64,000 bases of DNA, from positions 15,532,501 to 15,596,500 of the forward strand of contig CM028896.1 in the NCBI GenBank assembly GCA_016801885.1, given 5' to 3'. Under the pieces are notes generated by a model, which did not search any database, was not told the origin of the DNA, and saw nothing but the letters and a program-made list of their open reading frames with translations. A program made the translations under genes and the position numbers. Source of the stretch: Toxotes chatareus. Lineage: Eukaryota; Chordata; Actinopteri; Toxotidae. How positions within the stretch are numbered: the first letter of the stretch is position 1; each line of letters starts with the position of its first letter. This document shows, piece by piece, positions 23,001-36,850 of this stretch.

Positions 23001-25929
23001 ATATTTATATATATTTAAATGATGAGACCTGGACCAACGCTAAGACAGAAAACTGATGGATAGATTACCTAATTAGAAAATAAATCATTTAATTTAATTT
23101 ATAGTTCTAATTTATTAAGAACACGGGTTTATTGACATTTAACATAATATAAAGTAATATTTTTATCTGTACCTCCCACCCCTCCCAAAACAACAATTTC
23201 AGACTTCTAAGACCTTTTAAAGCCTTTTTAAAAAAAAAAAATGTAAATAAAGTGAATTCAGTGCTTTTTAAGACTTTTCCAAACCTGCAGGTGTGCTGTT
23301 TATACAAAGGCGATTTGTCAGCTGCTGCCACTAATCTATATTCACAGACACTGCAATGTTAAAACTAGATGAGAGCACTAGTGCCTACAGTAAAAGGCCA
23401 AAAATACGTCATTCAGAGCAGCTCTAGGGGTTGACCGAGGACACCTCATTTGACTACGGGGACATGGGAAGACAATTTGGAGAGAAAATTGAAATAAATA
23501 TAACCTGTTCGCTAAGCTATAATCCAGAATTGCTGTAGCTTTAGTGCTCTTCCCCCATGCTGGCAGCAAGAAGGGAACTTTCCCGCGTGGAAAAGAGAAA
23601 CTGGGAATGTTGGCCCTGGACTGAGGACATCTGTTTTGCCTAGTCAAAAAAAAAAAAAAAAAAAAAAAAAGCACCAAGGTACTTGTCCTGTGTCCAGACA
23701 ATAGCTCGGTTACCTCTACCTTCAACAAAACTGAAAGCAACCACCACATGCATTATTTGATGGATAATTTGTTGTGTCTGACCATCTCTTATCCGTGCAC
23801 TCACCCAGACGAGGGACTGCTTCTGTGATTTAAACCATCCACATCCATGAGAACAATACAAGCACAGCATGTCTGGACACACTTCTTATGGAAAGCATTT
23901 GTGGCTGACAGCAGCGTGGCAGGACTCTGGATAGCGGCGAACATTAATCCAGTGCATCTGCTTGTTTGTTCATCTGTGATATTTTAGCGTTTTTTTTTTT
24001 TTTTTTTTTTTAATTTTCCGTGAACGGCAAAGTGAAAGTGCAAAGCCTGGTTCTCAGTGCATCTGGAACAGCTGGAAATCATCAAAAAAAAAAAAAAAAA
24101 AAATTGGAGTAGTTACTGTAGCCGATAACAGCAATAACAGAAATTGCAACACCTCATTAACAGATTGCGAATTTCCCCTCTGCTACACATCAGATCTCCT
24201 GAAGCGGTCCGTTAAGAATAATAAACCTGAGCTTCATTCTGTCCGTAGGTGAGCTGGGACAGGAAGCAGACTTCAGTTTCGACAGCAGGATAAGTGATAT
24301 ATTTTTCTTACATTATTAAACAATAAGAGTATTCAGCTATTTTGATAATTTAATGTTGTGCAGGATCACAGAAGATATTCCTCCACTGGTTAATACTGAT
24401 TCTAATTATCTAGAAATACAACTGGTCACAAACAGTCATCTATCTGTCCTCCGTCCCCCCTCACAACTAACACACCTGAATCTGGACAGATTTACAACGT
24501 TAAAGGTCTCGCAGGCTGACACAGACCCTCAGGTTATCTAATAATATTCACATACATGGTGAAGTATTCACTACAGTCAAAATTATAACTTATTAAACTC
24601 TAGCTTAAGAAAAAAAAACACAGACATGGATTATCGGACAAATAACCGAGTACAATGCCCTCACTGACCCTCGCTGTCACCACTTTCAGGCCACACCTCT
24701 GTTTCTGCACTGACCTTGGAATTTGGGACAGTTCTCACACACTTTCCATAAAACGCAGAGGCGTGCGATGCTGAATTACGATCAACCCCTGTCTCTTTGT
24801 GTAGAGGTCACACAGAGGGAAACTGTGTAGGACGAGCCCCGGGGGATCTCCGGCTACTAAACCAGCTGTCCCCCCCCCCTGACAGGGGTCTGTTCACCAA
24901 GACACCTTTCAGACTCTGCTGCACAGACACATCCCAGGACACCCAGCACATAACAGAGAGGCTGTAAAACATCCTGGCCTAAATAGCTGCGGATGTGATG
25001 TGATGTGTGTTTTAGATATGAGCTGAAGAAATGTGGGGAGTGGGATGAGTCTGTACATCAGAGGAGCTGGATGATTATAATCTTCTTCAGCTGAAATATT
25101 CAGTTCTGCTGAATGCAGGCTGGAACCGGTGACTCAAACCCACCACACAAAAGGATAAAACAGAACTTTAAACCACTGTAAGCCAGACTTTGATTTCAAT
25201 TAAGCAAAGCTAATGGACTGAATGGATGAGGGGTTTTTTTTCTTCTCCTTGCCCACACTCGCAAATCCTGCACCGTCACCCACTTTTCCCTTCGTTTAAT
25301 CTCCACGATGGAAAAATTACACACAATGACAACTGAACTGCATGGCCCAAGGTAAAGTGATGAATCATCAGGCTGCAAAACCAGACAGAGTGATACCAAA
25401 CATATTTTTTTTTTGCCCCCCGCCTGCACAAACACACACACAGATGGAGAGTTATATTACATTTTTTTTTTTTTGAAGCATTGATCTACAACCTGACAAA
25501 ATTTGTGAGAATCTTTTTTTGGCGTGAAGCGTGCTGGCTGCTGGCCCTTCCACTCAGGTGATCAAAGCTGTGGATAACTCTCCCACATGTTCACTCCCTC
25601 AGCAGTCAGTCATCACCTCTGATCTCTCTGCGTTGGCTGCTATGCACGCCTGAACGAGGAAGAAGTTGCAGTATACCCCAAGAATGCACTTGCAATAAAC
25701 TATAATCGATGCCTTCTGGAGTTGTAGTAACCTCCACTAGACAGAAATCTACTGCTAAAGTAACAACAAATGATGTATGTGACTACAACTACTAAAGATT
25801 TAAGGAGAATCATTTCCTTTCATTTTAAAGGCAATTCAACTCAAAGAGATAAAGAAAACAAATGAGAAAGTCGGGAAAATCAACGTTTGTCACATGAAAT
25901 CCAGGGAAAACATAAATACACCTTCTTAC
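20075..25929 (-). other. tnc: tnc first intron and leader (no coding content seen)
   Basis: About 5.8 kb separate the tnc start codon from the candidate non-coding exon 1. Possible acceptors for the leader lie just upstream of the ATG (an AACCAG site near 20130 or a TTTAG site near 20125); I cannot choose between them. The stretch contains long A or T runs (23645-23670, 23990-24012, 24083-24103) and AT-rich sequence. I see no exon or RNA gene in it. Confidence 0.5.
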
Positions 25930-26292
25930 CTGCACTGGTGCAATCGACTTATTTTATTTATTTATTTTTTTCAACGAGCCCCTGCAGGTAAGATGAGGCG
26001 TTCCCCAGAGTCTTCGCACGTTCAGTGAAGCCAGGAAAATGATGCTGTGCTCTGTGGTGTCTCTGCTCTGTCAGTCTTGCAGCCTCTCCAGCAAGGTGGC
26101 AGCTCTGTCAGTCCTCCCTCAGCCAGCTCCTCGTCCTCCCTCAGCCTTCACAGCTCAGGCTGGGGTTTAGCTCCTCTACTGACAGGGAGAGAGAGTGAGT
26201 GAGTGAGTCAGGAGCAGAGAGAGAGAAAGAGAGAGAGAGCGAGAGAGTGGGAGTAAATGTCTTTTAAAGTGTGAGGAGTGCTTAGGTCTGAC
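25930..26292 (-). other. tnc: candidate non-coding exon 1 of tnc
   Basis: A strong minus-strand donor (GTGCAG followed by GTAAGA, at 25928-25929) lies downstream of a TATA box, at the expected distance for a 5' UTR exon. Mammalian TNC also has a separate non-coding first exon. The right-hand limit is set at about 25-30 nt beyond the TATA element and is an estimate. Confidence 0.45.
26184..26250. repeat. GA/GAGT-rich low-complexity tract beside the tnc promoter
   Basis: GAGAGA and GAGTGAGTGAGT units on the plus strand, interrupted once by CAGGAGCA. It falls within the candidate exon 1, giving a CT-rich 5' UTR segment. Confidence 0.8.
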
Positions 26293-26314
26293 CCCCATTG
26301 CTTTAAACTCCAAC

Positions 26315-26326
26315 CCTTAAATAGCC
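26315..26326 (-). promoter_or_regulatory. tnc: tnc core promoter, TATA element
   Basis: On the minus strand the sequence reads GGCTATTTAAGG, preceded by a G-rich GGGAGGGAGAG region. It points towards the tnc leader. Mammalian and chick TNC promoters are TATA-driven, which fits. The next 100 nt are CT-rich on the transcript strand. Confidence 0.5.
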
Positions 26327-27579
26327 GTCACTCTCCCTCCCTCCACAGCCCGTCTTCCCTCCCTCTACTGTAACTAATGGATGCAGAGCTGGGCTGCTGC
26401 CTTCAAATGAGATGCCAATGTGACTGGGAGTCATGACAGAGCGAACAGTGCTTGTGGTTGTGCAGGAAAATTAGAGGGGAAAGACGGCAATGAGAGGAAA
26501 GTGAAGTCAGCCTGTAGACGGCCCACAGACGTTTCCCTTCGACCACATTAACTTCGCGATAATGATTCGCGATTTTTCTCCTGCACGATTAAGGCTGCAG
26601 AAGTAAATCTGAATCTTTGCTCAGTTTGCTCAGTTTTTATGTCACATTTCAGGAAATCCTCCCTCAATCATCCACTGCTCCTTATTTCCATACTTCACAC
26701 TAATCCCTCAGCTCATAAAGATTCACAGTGCCAATCTTTCTCCAGCTCTGTCACAGTGATGGATCATTTTATATTTTAAAGTCCAAGCACTCTTAACTGA
26801 ACTAAATAAATCTGTGGCACATCCTCTGATTGACTAGTCGAAATAACCATCCAACTGGCGATTAATAAATTAAAGTGTAAAGTGAGAGAGAGGCTGTTCT
26901 CTAATATATGTAACAGAGAGGCTATTCTCTAATTCCTAAAGGAAATGTTTCCTTGCTCAGACTCTGCCATTTCTTGTGCAGACGCTGTCATACATTTAAT
27001 ACATTTAACAGATGGGATGAGGCGGAAACGGACACATATTTAACTGCTGCATCCCGCCATCCCCGATTAAAATAAAAGCAAGCAGCTGCGAGGGAACATG
27101 TGATACCGTCTGAACCTGACTGTAAAAAACTGCAAGACCTCTCGAAGCTCAGCTGGGGAAACGGGCAGCATGCCACCATACGGACACGGTCTCCACACAG
27201 TTTAATCTTAATATGATTAGATGAGGATAAGGCAAGCTTAAATCCTTAAAGTGAGTCTGTAGAATAAGTACTGTTGTTTTTTTTTGTTTGTTGTGAACAC
27301 AAAGTGTAAAAGAATTGAGTAACTGCTACCTGGTAACTTTTACATCCTTAGTATTAATGCACGGACTTTTTAAATATTCATTTTGTGAGGTCCTGACTTC
27401 AAAGACGCCACAAAAAACTCCAACAAGTGTACAACTGTACCAACAAGTGACCCAACAGAAGCCTACTGTACATTTACACTTGGCAATGTCGTACATCGAC
27501 TACAAGACTGTTTGAGGCTTTCCTCCATCACTGTGTACAGAAAGGCTGATGAACAGAGCAGAGTCCCATCATTATAGAA

Positions 27580-27905
27580 GCAAGGCCAAGGCACAAAGGA
27601 GGCTGATGGGAATGTCATTAGTTCCTCTGATGGGGACATGAATGCTTGTTCCAAATGTCTTTACAATCCCTCCATAGTCACTCAAACCCACGCAAATGCC
27701 AACCTGCCGCCGGAGCCTGGGGGAAACTCCCTTCAGTGTCACCGACGTCATTATGATTCATCCTCTGGGCAACGTTAATATCTGTGCAAAATTTTAATGC
27801 TAATCCATCAGAAGGGGGCTGAGACATTTCAGTCTGAACCAAAGTGGTGGACAGACTGACTAACAGACAGATATTAAAATCCCTGGTGCCATACTTGTGA
27901 CTAGT
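27580..27905 (+). repeat. dispersed percomorph repeat (family C), copy 1
   Basis: Contains GGCTGATGGGAATGTCATTAG, then ATTATGATTCATCCTCTGGG, CTGTGCAAAATTTTAATGC and CATTTCAGTCTGAACCAAAG followed by TGGTGGACAGACTGAC. This block order recurs at 31950 and 44410 and is a familiar percomorph repeat. Limits are approximate. Confidence 0.7.
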
Positions 27906-28029
27906 ATGGCACTAGTGCGACTACCATCATTTAAAAGAAGAAGAACAAGGTTAAATGATAATTACTTTCTTGGTTAAGATATAAGCTGATTAGTGTCAAC
28001 GTCTGACAGTATTGACTTTTCACAATACA

Positions 28030-28262
28030 GAAAATCAGGACTGCAACCAGTGGATTATCTCTTTGATTAACCAATTAATCATTTAGTCTGTAAACAACTG
28101 GAAAACAATAAACATTATACATTACTGTTCCATTAAACCCAAGGTGACCTGTTTGATTTCCTTTTTGTTTGCTCAATAAATAAAAAATAAATATTCAGTT
28201 TACTGTTGGACAACACAAAGAAAAGCAGCAAATCCCCACAATGTTTATGCTTGAGAAAAGAT
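28030..28262 (+). repeat. dispersed repeat (family A, GCTGCAAC/TTAATC type), copy 1
   Basis: GACTGCAACCAGTGGATTAT with AACCAATTAATC and GTCTGTAAACAACTGG, then CCCAAGGTGAC, AATATTCAGTTTACTG and AAGAAAAGCAGCAAATCC. This is the left half of an element common in percomorphs. Diverged; limits approximate. Confidence 0.65.
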
Positions 28263-31200
28263 TTAAACTATGGATTTGTCGTTAAAATAGATTAAACTTT
28301 CCATATCCATTTAAAAATAATTGTTTTGTTAGTGTATAATCACTGAAAGTTTTCTTTATATGCACATGCAATACTACAGGCTCTTTACAGGAGTGTTTTT
28401 TCAGAATGTGTATCTGAGCAGTTCGAGATTTGACCAGCACTTATGCATTCTTTAAGAAATAAATGTGAGTTCTGACCTTTTAACAATGAGAAAAACAAAG
28501 GGAAGCATCAGAGTCAACATACTGTCCGACAAAAGTACTTCCTGAGTCGTCTGATGGCACAACAGAGCTAAGTAGATTTGTCACTTTTCATTGCAGGATG
28601 GTAAACAAAGCCACAAAGACACAAAGATAAGTGTCTGTACATTAAGGTCTTGTGTTGCGAAACAGGAAACATATGCATGTCTGAAACCGAGCTCAAGTAC
28701 GTGCTGAAGAAGGGTCCACTCACAGGGGAGGATAAAATCATAAAACCTGCTACCATTCATCAAATCAAATCTTCTCCTGAGCCTCGGACGACCCCAGGGA
28801 TCTGGTCTGAGGGGGGGCGCTGAAGAATGAGAAAATGTGTGTGGAACCAAGTAATTAGGTCAAACTGTGGCCCCTTTTAATTTAAGACTCCACATGTGTT
28901 TCACACGCACTGCAAGCTGCGAGACAGCCCGTGTGGCTCGGGCACAAACCGCTGAACATTTGCAAGCCATTGCTACTGAGACTGTAAACAAATGGCAGTT
29001 ATGATTACAGCAAGACGACTTGATGACACAGAACGAGCAAAAGGCACGTGAGTAAGCATGTCGGCTGCCAAACAAGACACATACATGTCCACGAGACGCA
29101 ACTCAGCGGATGACTGGTGGGGTCAGTATCAGAGAGTAAAGGTCAGCTGGGGTTTTTGATAACCTCCTGGAATGTCGCCATGGTTTCTCTTTCCACCATG
29201 GAAAAGTTCACGAGGAAGATATTCTGTTTTCGGTGCTGATCTGTCACCTTGTGGATAAAATTCTTAATCATCCAGAAAAATGTACAAATCTGGCATCTGT
29301 AAAGGGCTCTTAGCACCTAAGACTGAAACAGAAAAGTGACATTCATAATAAACAGAGGCACTAAAAAAAATGGTGGCAAAACAAGTGTTGTAGTCAAACA
29401 CAGTCATGAGTAAATCTGCCAAACAGATGGCTCTGTGAGGAAACTCTGACCAGACCAAAATCCATCCACTGTTAAAACAACACAGGTGTTCTTGCGTTGG
29501 AGATTAGTAGGTGTTAAAGTAGGCGTTACAGATACTTATGACTGATATTACTCAACTTAAAATCCTCCGAAAAGGAGCAGAGGGGTGGGAGGCGGTTGGA
29601 CTGGGTTTGAAAAAAAAAAACCAAGCTACTTAAGACATTATCCTGGACCAATAAGTCGATTAATTGAGGGAATAACCCACTCAACTTCAACTTCACTCAA
29701 GAGCTCCAACAACAATATAAGTTCATTCAGCTCAATGAACAGTGTTTGACTGTTTGACTGACACTACATTTGAAAAGAGACTGCATTCTTCTTTTTTTTT
29801 TTACACATTAAAAAGAGGCACTGAAATAAATTTTACTCCCCTGTGCATTGAACGGTTTGCTTTGAGAACTTGCCTGAGTCTAAACATCCATTGGTAGTTT
29901 ATACAGTGGCGTTCTTTCCTAGAAATTACAGCCGATTCATCCAATCCATACAGTTGTGCTGACATGTTACTTGGTCCAGTTCTCTGTAATCTCAACAGAC
30001 TGGCATAGAGAAAAGCGTCTCCTGTCTGACCTTTGGACAAGGGCTGTAATCATGGAGCTTTATGGGTCATGGTTAGTTTAGGCTCAACCGTTCAACTCAC
30101 CTAAAATGAACCATGATGTCTGCAGCTGCAGCAGTTTTATGTTTTTCCAACATGAACATGAGGCTTTAGCACTTCACTTCATCCTAAATTGAAGTAAAGA
30201 AGATTTCATTTAGTCAGTTTTTCCTTGTAGGCACTGACAATGCAGAAATATTTACACGGCTGCTTACACAGTGTTCAATTATGCAGGTTCTACATTTTGG
30301 ATATACAATTACTGTGTGTTGGTGTGTGTAAAGTAGGAGGTATACTGTATGTACTGTTTGATTTTTGCTAGTTAAAGAGTACAAACCCAAGGGGAAGAAC
30401 CAACCTTAAAATAAAGTTGCTGTGTAAATATTTAGTGTTGTAAAAGCAGCTGAAAATATTGAGTACTGTTTAAATTGTGTATTACATTAGTTTTGTTTAC
30501 TTATCTTCGCCTTTCTTTGGACCCTATTTTGATGCATAATGAAGTTACAGTGCCTATAAAAAATATATTTAACCCTCCCTAAAGTTCCTGGTGGCTTCCT
30601 TCACTAGTCTCCATGCACAGTTTACATTTAGATTTACAGCTGTGTCACAGTCTTTCCAGACAAACTGCACTCAAAGGGACTTCAACAATTTTCCTGTAAA
30701 CATCACTTGATTTGTGTTTTTCAAATCATATTTTCTTGTCCATAATATTTTTTTTGTAGCCACTGCCATTCACTCTTGCTAATTTCAAAATAAGACTAAT
30801 CCCCAGACAAGCCAAAAATAACACAATAATTGAGTCATCGCCCAAAATCCCATTGTACCATATCCGTTTCTACAGAATTTTAGATTGTGAGGTTTTTCCA
30901 GTGGGGTCACCAGGTTTATTATCAACACACTGTCAGTAACTCGTAAACACAGCAACACGGAGAAGCTACTTCTCAGATGACCTCATTAGTTTTAATGACC
31001 CACTACAACTCTTGCAAAAAAAAAAAACATGACAGAAACTGTATCTGCCAACAATCGGTTTCATGATCACAGCTGGTCAAATGCTGGCAGATATCAGAAA
31101 AGCCACATACTTGGAGGGTTATGTAAGGCAAAAGAATGACAGCAAGCTACTGTACAAGCACATGATTTAACCGCGGAATAAATTAAATACTCTCGAATGA

Positions 31201-31949
31201 CAAAATATTGGCAGTGAGAGGTGAGCGATGGAGGAGCTGTGCTTCGAAAAGCCTCAAAATACCGTTCAACATCTGATTGAGTTGAAAATATCGACACAAG
31301 ACAAAAGACGGAGAGAGCCCTGCATCCTCATCCGTCCAAGTGTGAGTCAGCCACAGGCCATGTGCAGACGCTGAGCAGACCAGAGATGTCACAGCTCACA
31401 CAAACATGAACTAATATGGCTCTGAAGGCATCACAAATCCCTCTCAGGTCACTCCCGGGGCTTGCCAGCACATCTGCTGAGCGCTTCTGATTGCAGTATC
31501 TGCTGAGAGCAGCTTCAACCACAACCACAGACTCGCAAACTCTGCATGGAGATCCCTTCCCTTTGTTGTCTCTGAGCGGTAGCTCTAATGAGCTTGTGCT
31601 CTTTGCAGATTAGGGGAATCCGCACGTCCAGGCATTAGTTTAAGGATTAGAGTGACACTGGTGAATGATCTGTACCGAACGTGACCCTTTGTTAACAGCT
31701 GTGTCGGGTTAGAGCTTAAACAACCACAGGGGCCGAGGGCCTCAATAAGATCAGTGATCAGTTGCTCATCGCTGTAATTAATATTGATGCGCTACATCAA
31801 AGCACAAAGCAGGCACATGCATTTCTACTTAGGCTAGATCAGTTTAGTGGGGACTGACTCGACTGTTCCTCACCAACAGGTACACAGGTACACACCTTTA
31901 TAAAGTTATCTGAAAGCATCTGTGGAGATTTTAAATGTTATGAAAGACT

Positions 31950-32310
31950 AAGGGCCCGCAGCCACGCTAACAGCTCCGCGAGGCTGTATTTAGGTACGGC
32001 GGTGCCCACAGTGACAATGCTAAACTACCTCTGTGGCTTTAGGGATGGCATGTTCAACAGGTATAATACTTAGCTTGCATGTTAGCATGCTAACACTTTT
32101 TTTAATTAGCACTAAACACAAAGTGCAGCTAAGGCTGATGGAAATGTCATTAGTTTGGTCCTGAATCAGAGTATTGGATCCAGCCTCTGGAGACTACCAA
32201 TGCCTGTGGAAAGTTCCAGAGTTGCTGAGATATTTCAGTGTACACAAAAGTGGCTGACCAACCGACACTACCATCCCAAGAGCTGCACTGCTACTGTGGC
32301 GAATAAAAAT
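31950..32310 (+). repeat. dispersed percomorph repeat (family C), copy 2
   Basis: Contains TAGCATGCTAACAC, AGCACTAAACACAAAGTGCAG, GGCTGATGGAAATGTCATTAG and GTTGCTGAGATATTTCAGTG before GTGGCTGACCAACCGACACT. It shares block order with the copies at 27580 and 44410, same orientation. Confidence 0.7.
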
Positions 32311-35300
32311 AATATCTTAATTCATATTAGATAAGGCGCATCAAATTATTCAGATAACAGTCACTATTCGAACACCTGAATAAATTTAAAACACTGCCCC
32401 CGCCATCAAAACTACACGAGAACGCAAGTCTGGTGTTGCAGTCAGCACAATCCAATTTAGCGTACGCTTTTCCAAAAATAATCTAAGCGCTTCATTTTCT
32501 CCTTTTTGATCAGTTAATTTGCTGAGTTAATGGTCTTGTTGAGCTGGGAGAGAAATTATCGTTGTCAATTAAAACGGACAAAGAAATACAAAGCAGCCGT
32601 TGACTGAACTATGAGTGGCTTTTGTCGGCGCTGCACGGCCCAGTGAACTCAGGGTTGTAAAGATGTTCAGACGTTATTAACCACACAGAGTTTCCTGAAA
32701 GCAAGAGAGTACATTCAGCTGTAGATATCGTTTTATATCGCCTGTTTGTCAGAATTTTATAATAGACCCATTACCTTTGGCCGCATTTGCTATGATTGCG
32801 TAATTATAAATAACCTTTTACATTTTTTCCCCAAGAAACGATGAGCGAGTGCAAAATTTTTTATAGCTTGTCTTTGGTGTGTTTAGCTGACAATCACAGC
32901 TCTAGATTATTCCGAATATGTGCACAGTACTACTGGCACCGAAGCTTGCCAACTCAAAGACACAGTGGAAAACGCATTTTTCTGTCAACAAATCTTCTTA
33001 GGCATTCAGAAAAAGCAATGCACGCTGCCCCCCCCCCCCAAAAAAACATCAGCAATGTCCCAAAAGACCAAAAATCTCCCAGAATGAAGCCTGGAATCTG
33101 TCAACTCAGATATCGTGTTGAACGATTATGCCAAGGCCTCAATTAGTGTTTACATCACTGCCTTAGACTGTAATCCTCTCTCGGGTGTTGATGACATTCA
33201 TGCCAACTGCAATCCTGCTAAGTCTCTGTGTTCTGTTTGGAATATTTCTATGGACAATGGAGCTTCAAACTTCTAAATAACAGCATCTGCTTGAGGGTTG
33301 TTTAAATATCTCTGAATGTATTACTCATAACAGTCTGTAAGATGTCCTGCTCAGTATGTTAAGTATGTCCTTCTCCGTCAGTATCTTCAAAAAAACCCCC
33401 ACCGTAAACGGTAAGGAAAAAAAAAAAAAAAAAAGGTAAAGAAAATATTGGCCAATAAAAGTTGTGTGATTCTTAAGCACTCAAATATCAATGTCAGTAT
33501 CAGCTGCAAAAATCCAGGTTAGGATTAGAAGGTTATGGTTAGAGCTGTAAAAATGATATACACCATCTTTTATATCTTATTAACAAGAAAACAGTGGTGG
33601 ACATCTTTCTGGTGGTCTACAGAAAATCCGTCTAAAGTACTTTATTTGATTCATGTGCCACTTATTCTACTGTGTTGGCAGCTTAAGGCTGTGGTACATA
33701 ACATGTTATTTTGCACACATCTTGTCCTTCAAGAGTCGCAGTGCACAGCTGAAAGCAGTCTCGGATAAGTGATGACTCTGGTACTCTCTGCTGAGCTGCG
33801 CTTGCAACGGGGCCTCCCCGGTTTCCAGGCCTGCCTCATTCCATCCAGCTGACATTTCCCCACTGTGGGAGATGGCTGGTCTTCACAGAGGCCACTCCGT
33901 CTGGCCTTAGTTAGCAGCTACTCAGCGCTTTTATGCACACAGATGCAGGAACTCTGCGGTCTCCACTTGGACAGCTGCATATGGAAAATGTGTGGGAGCA
34001 CGAAGTGATCGTTCTCACTCCTGTGACGTCTTTCACTATGAGGTCTTTAGTCTTTCATACATATAAGAAAAAGTCAAATAAAATCTCTGTTAAGTCTATA
34101 AAGAAATGTTAAATGATAACACTTAGGAGTCTTGTGAGACTTATGAGACTTGTTCTGGCATAAATGTACCAGTATGGGACTAAATCTGCTAAGTGCATTT
34201 TATTAAAATGCTTTAAGTTAGACACTAAATGAGGCTGCATGGAGAGGAATACAACCGTACTAACATACAACAACTTCACCACAGTGAACTTGGAACAGAC
34301 AGGGGTAAATTATTTTCTCTATAGCCGTCGTCTGTTGCTGACTGATGTGCAGATGAGCTGGCCGGTCATCAACGACTGCCAGCGCTGGCTCTGCAGCATG
34401 GAGGGCATGAAATATATAACCAGCCTAAAATAAACCCATCATGTAGGGACGGTATGTTTCAGACTAGCTGTCAGGCCACACTGAGGCAGCGCAGCTCACC
34501 ATTTTTCGCTGCAGTTGACAGAAAGGACAGAGACGTCTGCAACCGATCATTATCTTTTCAAGATCCTTTTATGTTTGATTAAAGGAGGGTGGCGATACAT
34601 AAATGAGATATTCTGTCAGATGAGAGAAAACTAAATGTGGCTCTTCCGTGTGATTAACTATGGAAACCAAACCTGTGCAGAACGTGGTACATGGAGATGA
34701 TATTTTGCAGTCGCTGTTCATCTGCAGGAAAGCAATCGACTCATCATCCCTCACGCACACAGACACACACACACACAAACTATCTATCCTCCGGCCTGTA
34801 GGAGGCGATAGCGTTCCCATTATGGCCTGATGCATCAGGATGAGGCCAAGAGGACACCACGCTCTAAAATTTGCATAGATTACTGGCACAAAAGTGAGTC
34901 TTTTCAAACAGTATTGTTGAGTTTTAATAGAAGAAACAGACTAAAAGGATGAAGAGTAACTGTTTGGTTTGGCAAAGGAACATCTGTCTGTGGAGATTCA
35001 GACTGAAAATAGCTCTGTGGGGGGAAATACTCCATTCACATTTTTGGCAAAGGGCTGTGCACTGGCACATCCACTGCACTGACGAGCCGGCTACATCCAA
35101 AGTTGGTGAGAACACAATCTAACTTCATGGGCCTCTGACAAACAGCCACCTCCCTCAGCTTTGCTATTCAGGTGTCACTACAGTATCTCACTGCTGTGGC
35201 AAAGACAAAAGAAGCTGCAGTCTGAACGAGTCCTAGGCACCACAGGAGGAAGCTTCAGCGCAGTCGATGCGCGAAAAGCCAAGAACATTTTTTGCGCATG

Positions 35301-36749
35301 ATTCTATTTGTATAAAATGTGGTAGGAAACATTAAGACGCACGCAAATACACACAAGGTACAAGCAAATATTTACCACTTGAGGTCATTTACAAAACTCT
35401 GACAAATTTAGAAAAGGGAGAAAAAAAATCAGCAGATGGCATTACCCCGAAAACCACATGCAGCTCTCCAGAAAGATAAACACCAGCTCCACGTGTCATA
35501 TTTTCACCAAAGTTTTATCACCTCCAGACTCCTCGGTCACCAGCATTGGTAGAAAAACTGGTGAGATCAACAGAAAAGAGCAAAAAACAAAAACACTCAG
35601 CTCAGAATTCATAAACAGTACTTTCACCCCTCTAATTCTAAATCGGGACGCCAGAAAAAAAACGACAACAATTCAGTGTTATTGTTTCAAACAGCTTTAA
35701 AATGTCAGTGTGTTGATGTGTTTCTGTTTGCAGGGGAGATCTTTCTCTGGAAGGGTTGTTTAATGTGCTTAATACCAAATACCAAACTGAGACACCTCGG
35801 CCATCTCCAGCAGTGAGAAATACGAGTTAAGATGAAAATGGCCGTAGTTCCAGGGCGATGATGACAGGTCAGCTCAAACAGCGAAGTCTAAGAGTTTATC
35901 GAGGAGCAGCTGCTTTGTGATCTAAACACATCAAATACTGCTCATAGCCAGGAAGACTAGAGGTGACGTCATGCTATTGGAAAAGTTAGTTAAGGTCAAA
36001 CTACTGGATAAACATGTCTATGTTCATTTAAACATCACTGTGCCAAGTGTCCATTAATAGGATTAATTACTATGGAAAGTAATCAAAACGTAAAAACAGC
36101 TAATATCACTCTGCTGTCATTTAGAAAGTCTCATAACTCACATGCCCATGATGATGAACTCATGATGAATTTTATGTAATTGAATAGTAACCACATGAAA
36201 TCAGTTAAAGATTGTTCAACAACAGCAATAAAGTCACTTGTCACCTCTTTAATCAGCTGCTCCTTCCATACAGCAGCTGCAACCTCAGCAACTTGTTGCT
36301 GATTGTCCGCTAAATGCGAGTTTCCCACAGAATCTCCCCAAAGTTGAGGCTGACTGCAGGACGACCGCGTGGTGACAGTGTGTGAAGAACATCTATGAGT
36401 AACATCAGAAATGTTCCACCTCCCACGGTCACCCACATCTGAAGGCTGTTACCGTTGTCACGGTAACAGCAGATTGTTTTGTCTGGTTTGGATAGGGCTT
36501 TTGATGGAGGGGGTGGGGGCGAGTAGCTCTTCCCCACTTTGCCATCAGAGACGTGTCCTGTAGAAGAAATGTAGCTCCCTCCCTCACTGACTTCATGTCC
36601 ATGGAAAGTCTTCCATCATATTTAACAGCCGGTGCACCATTTACAGCCTCTAATAAAACTTTATGAATTTATTTAACCATGGACAATATGCAACTAACTA
36701 TGCTAACTGTTAATTAATGGCTCACAAATCAGGACATCTGAGGATATGA

Positions 36750-36850
36750 TCTTGGACTCTGAAAAGGCCCGTCCTAATGACTTAATTCTGTCATTTTATA
36801 TACCAAACAATTAATCAATCAAATAATAAGCAGATTAATCAGTGATGAAA
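36750..36850 (-). repeat. dispersed repeat (family A), copy 2, fragment
   Basis: Plus-strand TGTCATTTTATATACCAAAC followed by AATTAATCAATC and GCAGATTAATCAGTGATG matches family A in reverse orientation. Confidence 0.55.

Noticed and set aside
30545..30900. Sequence starting CAGTGCCTATAAAAAATAT that hints at a Tc1-type or other repeat end
   Set aside because: Only the first 20 or so bases look familiar and no second end or transposase remnant was found.
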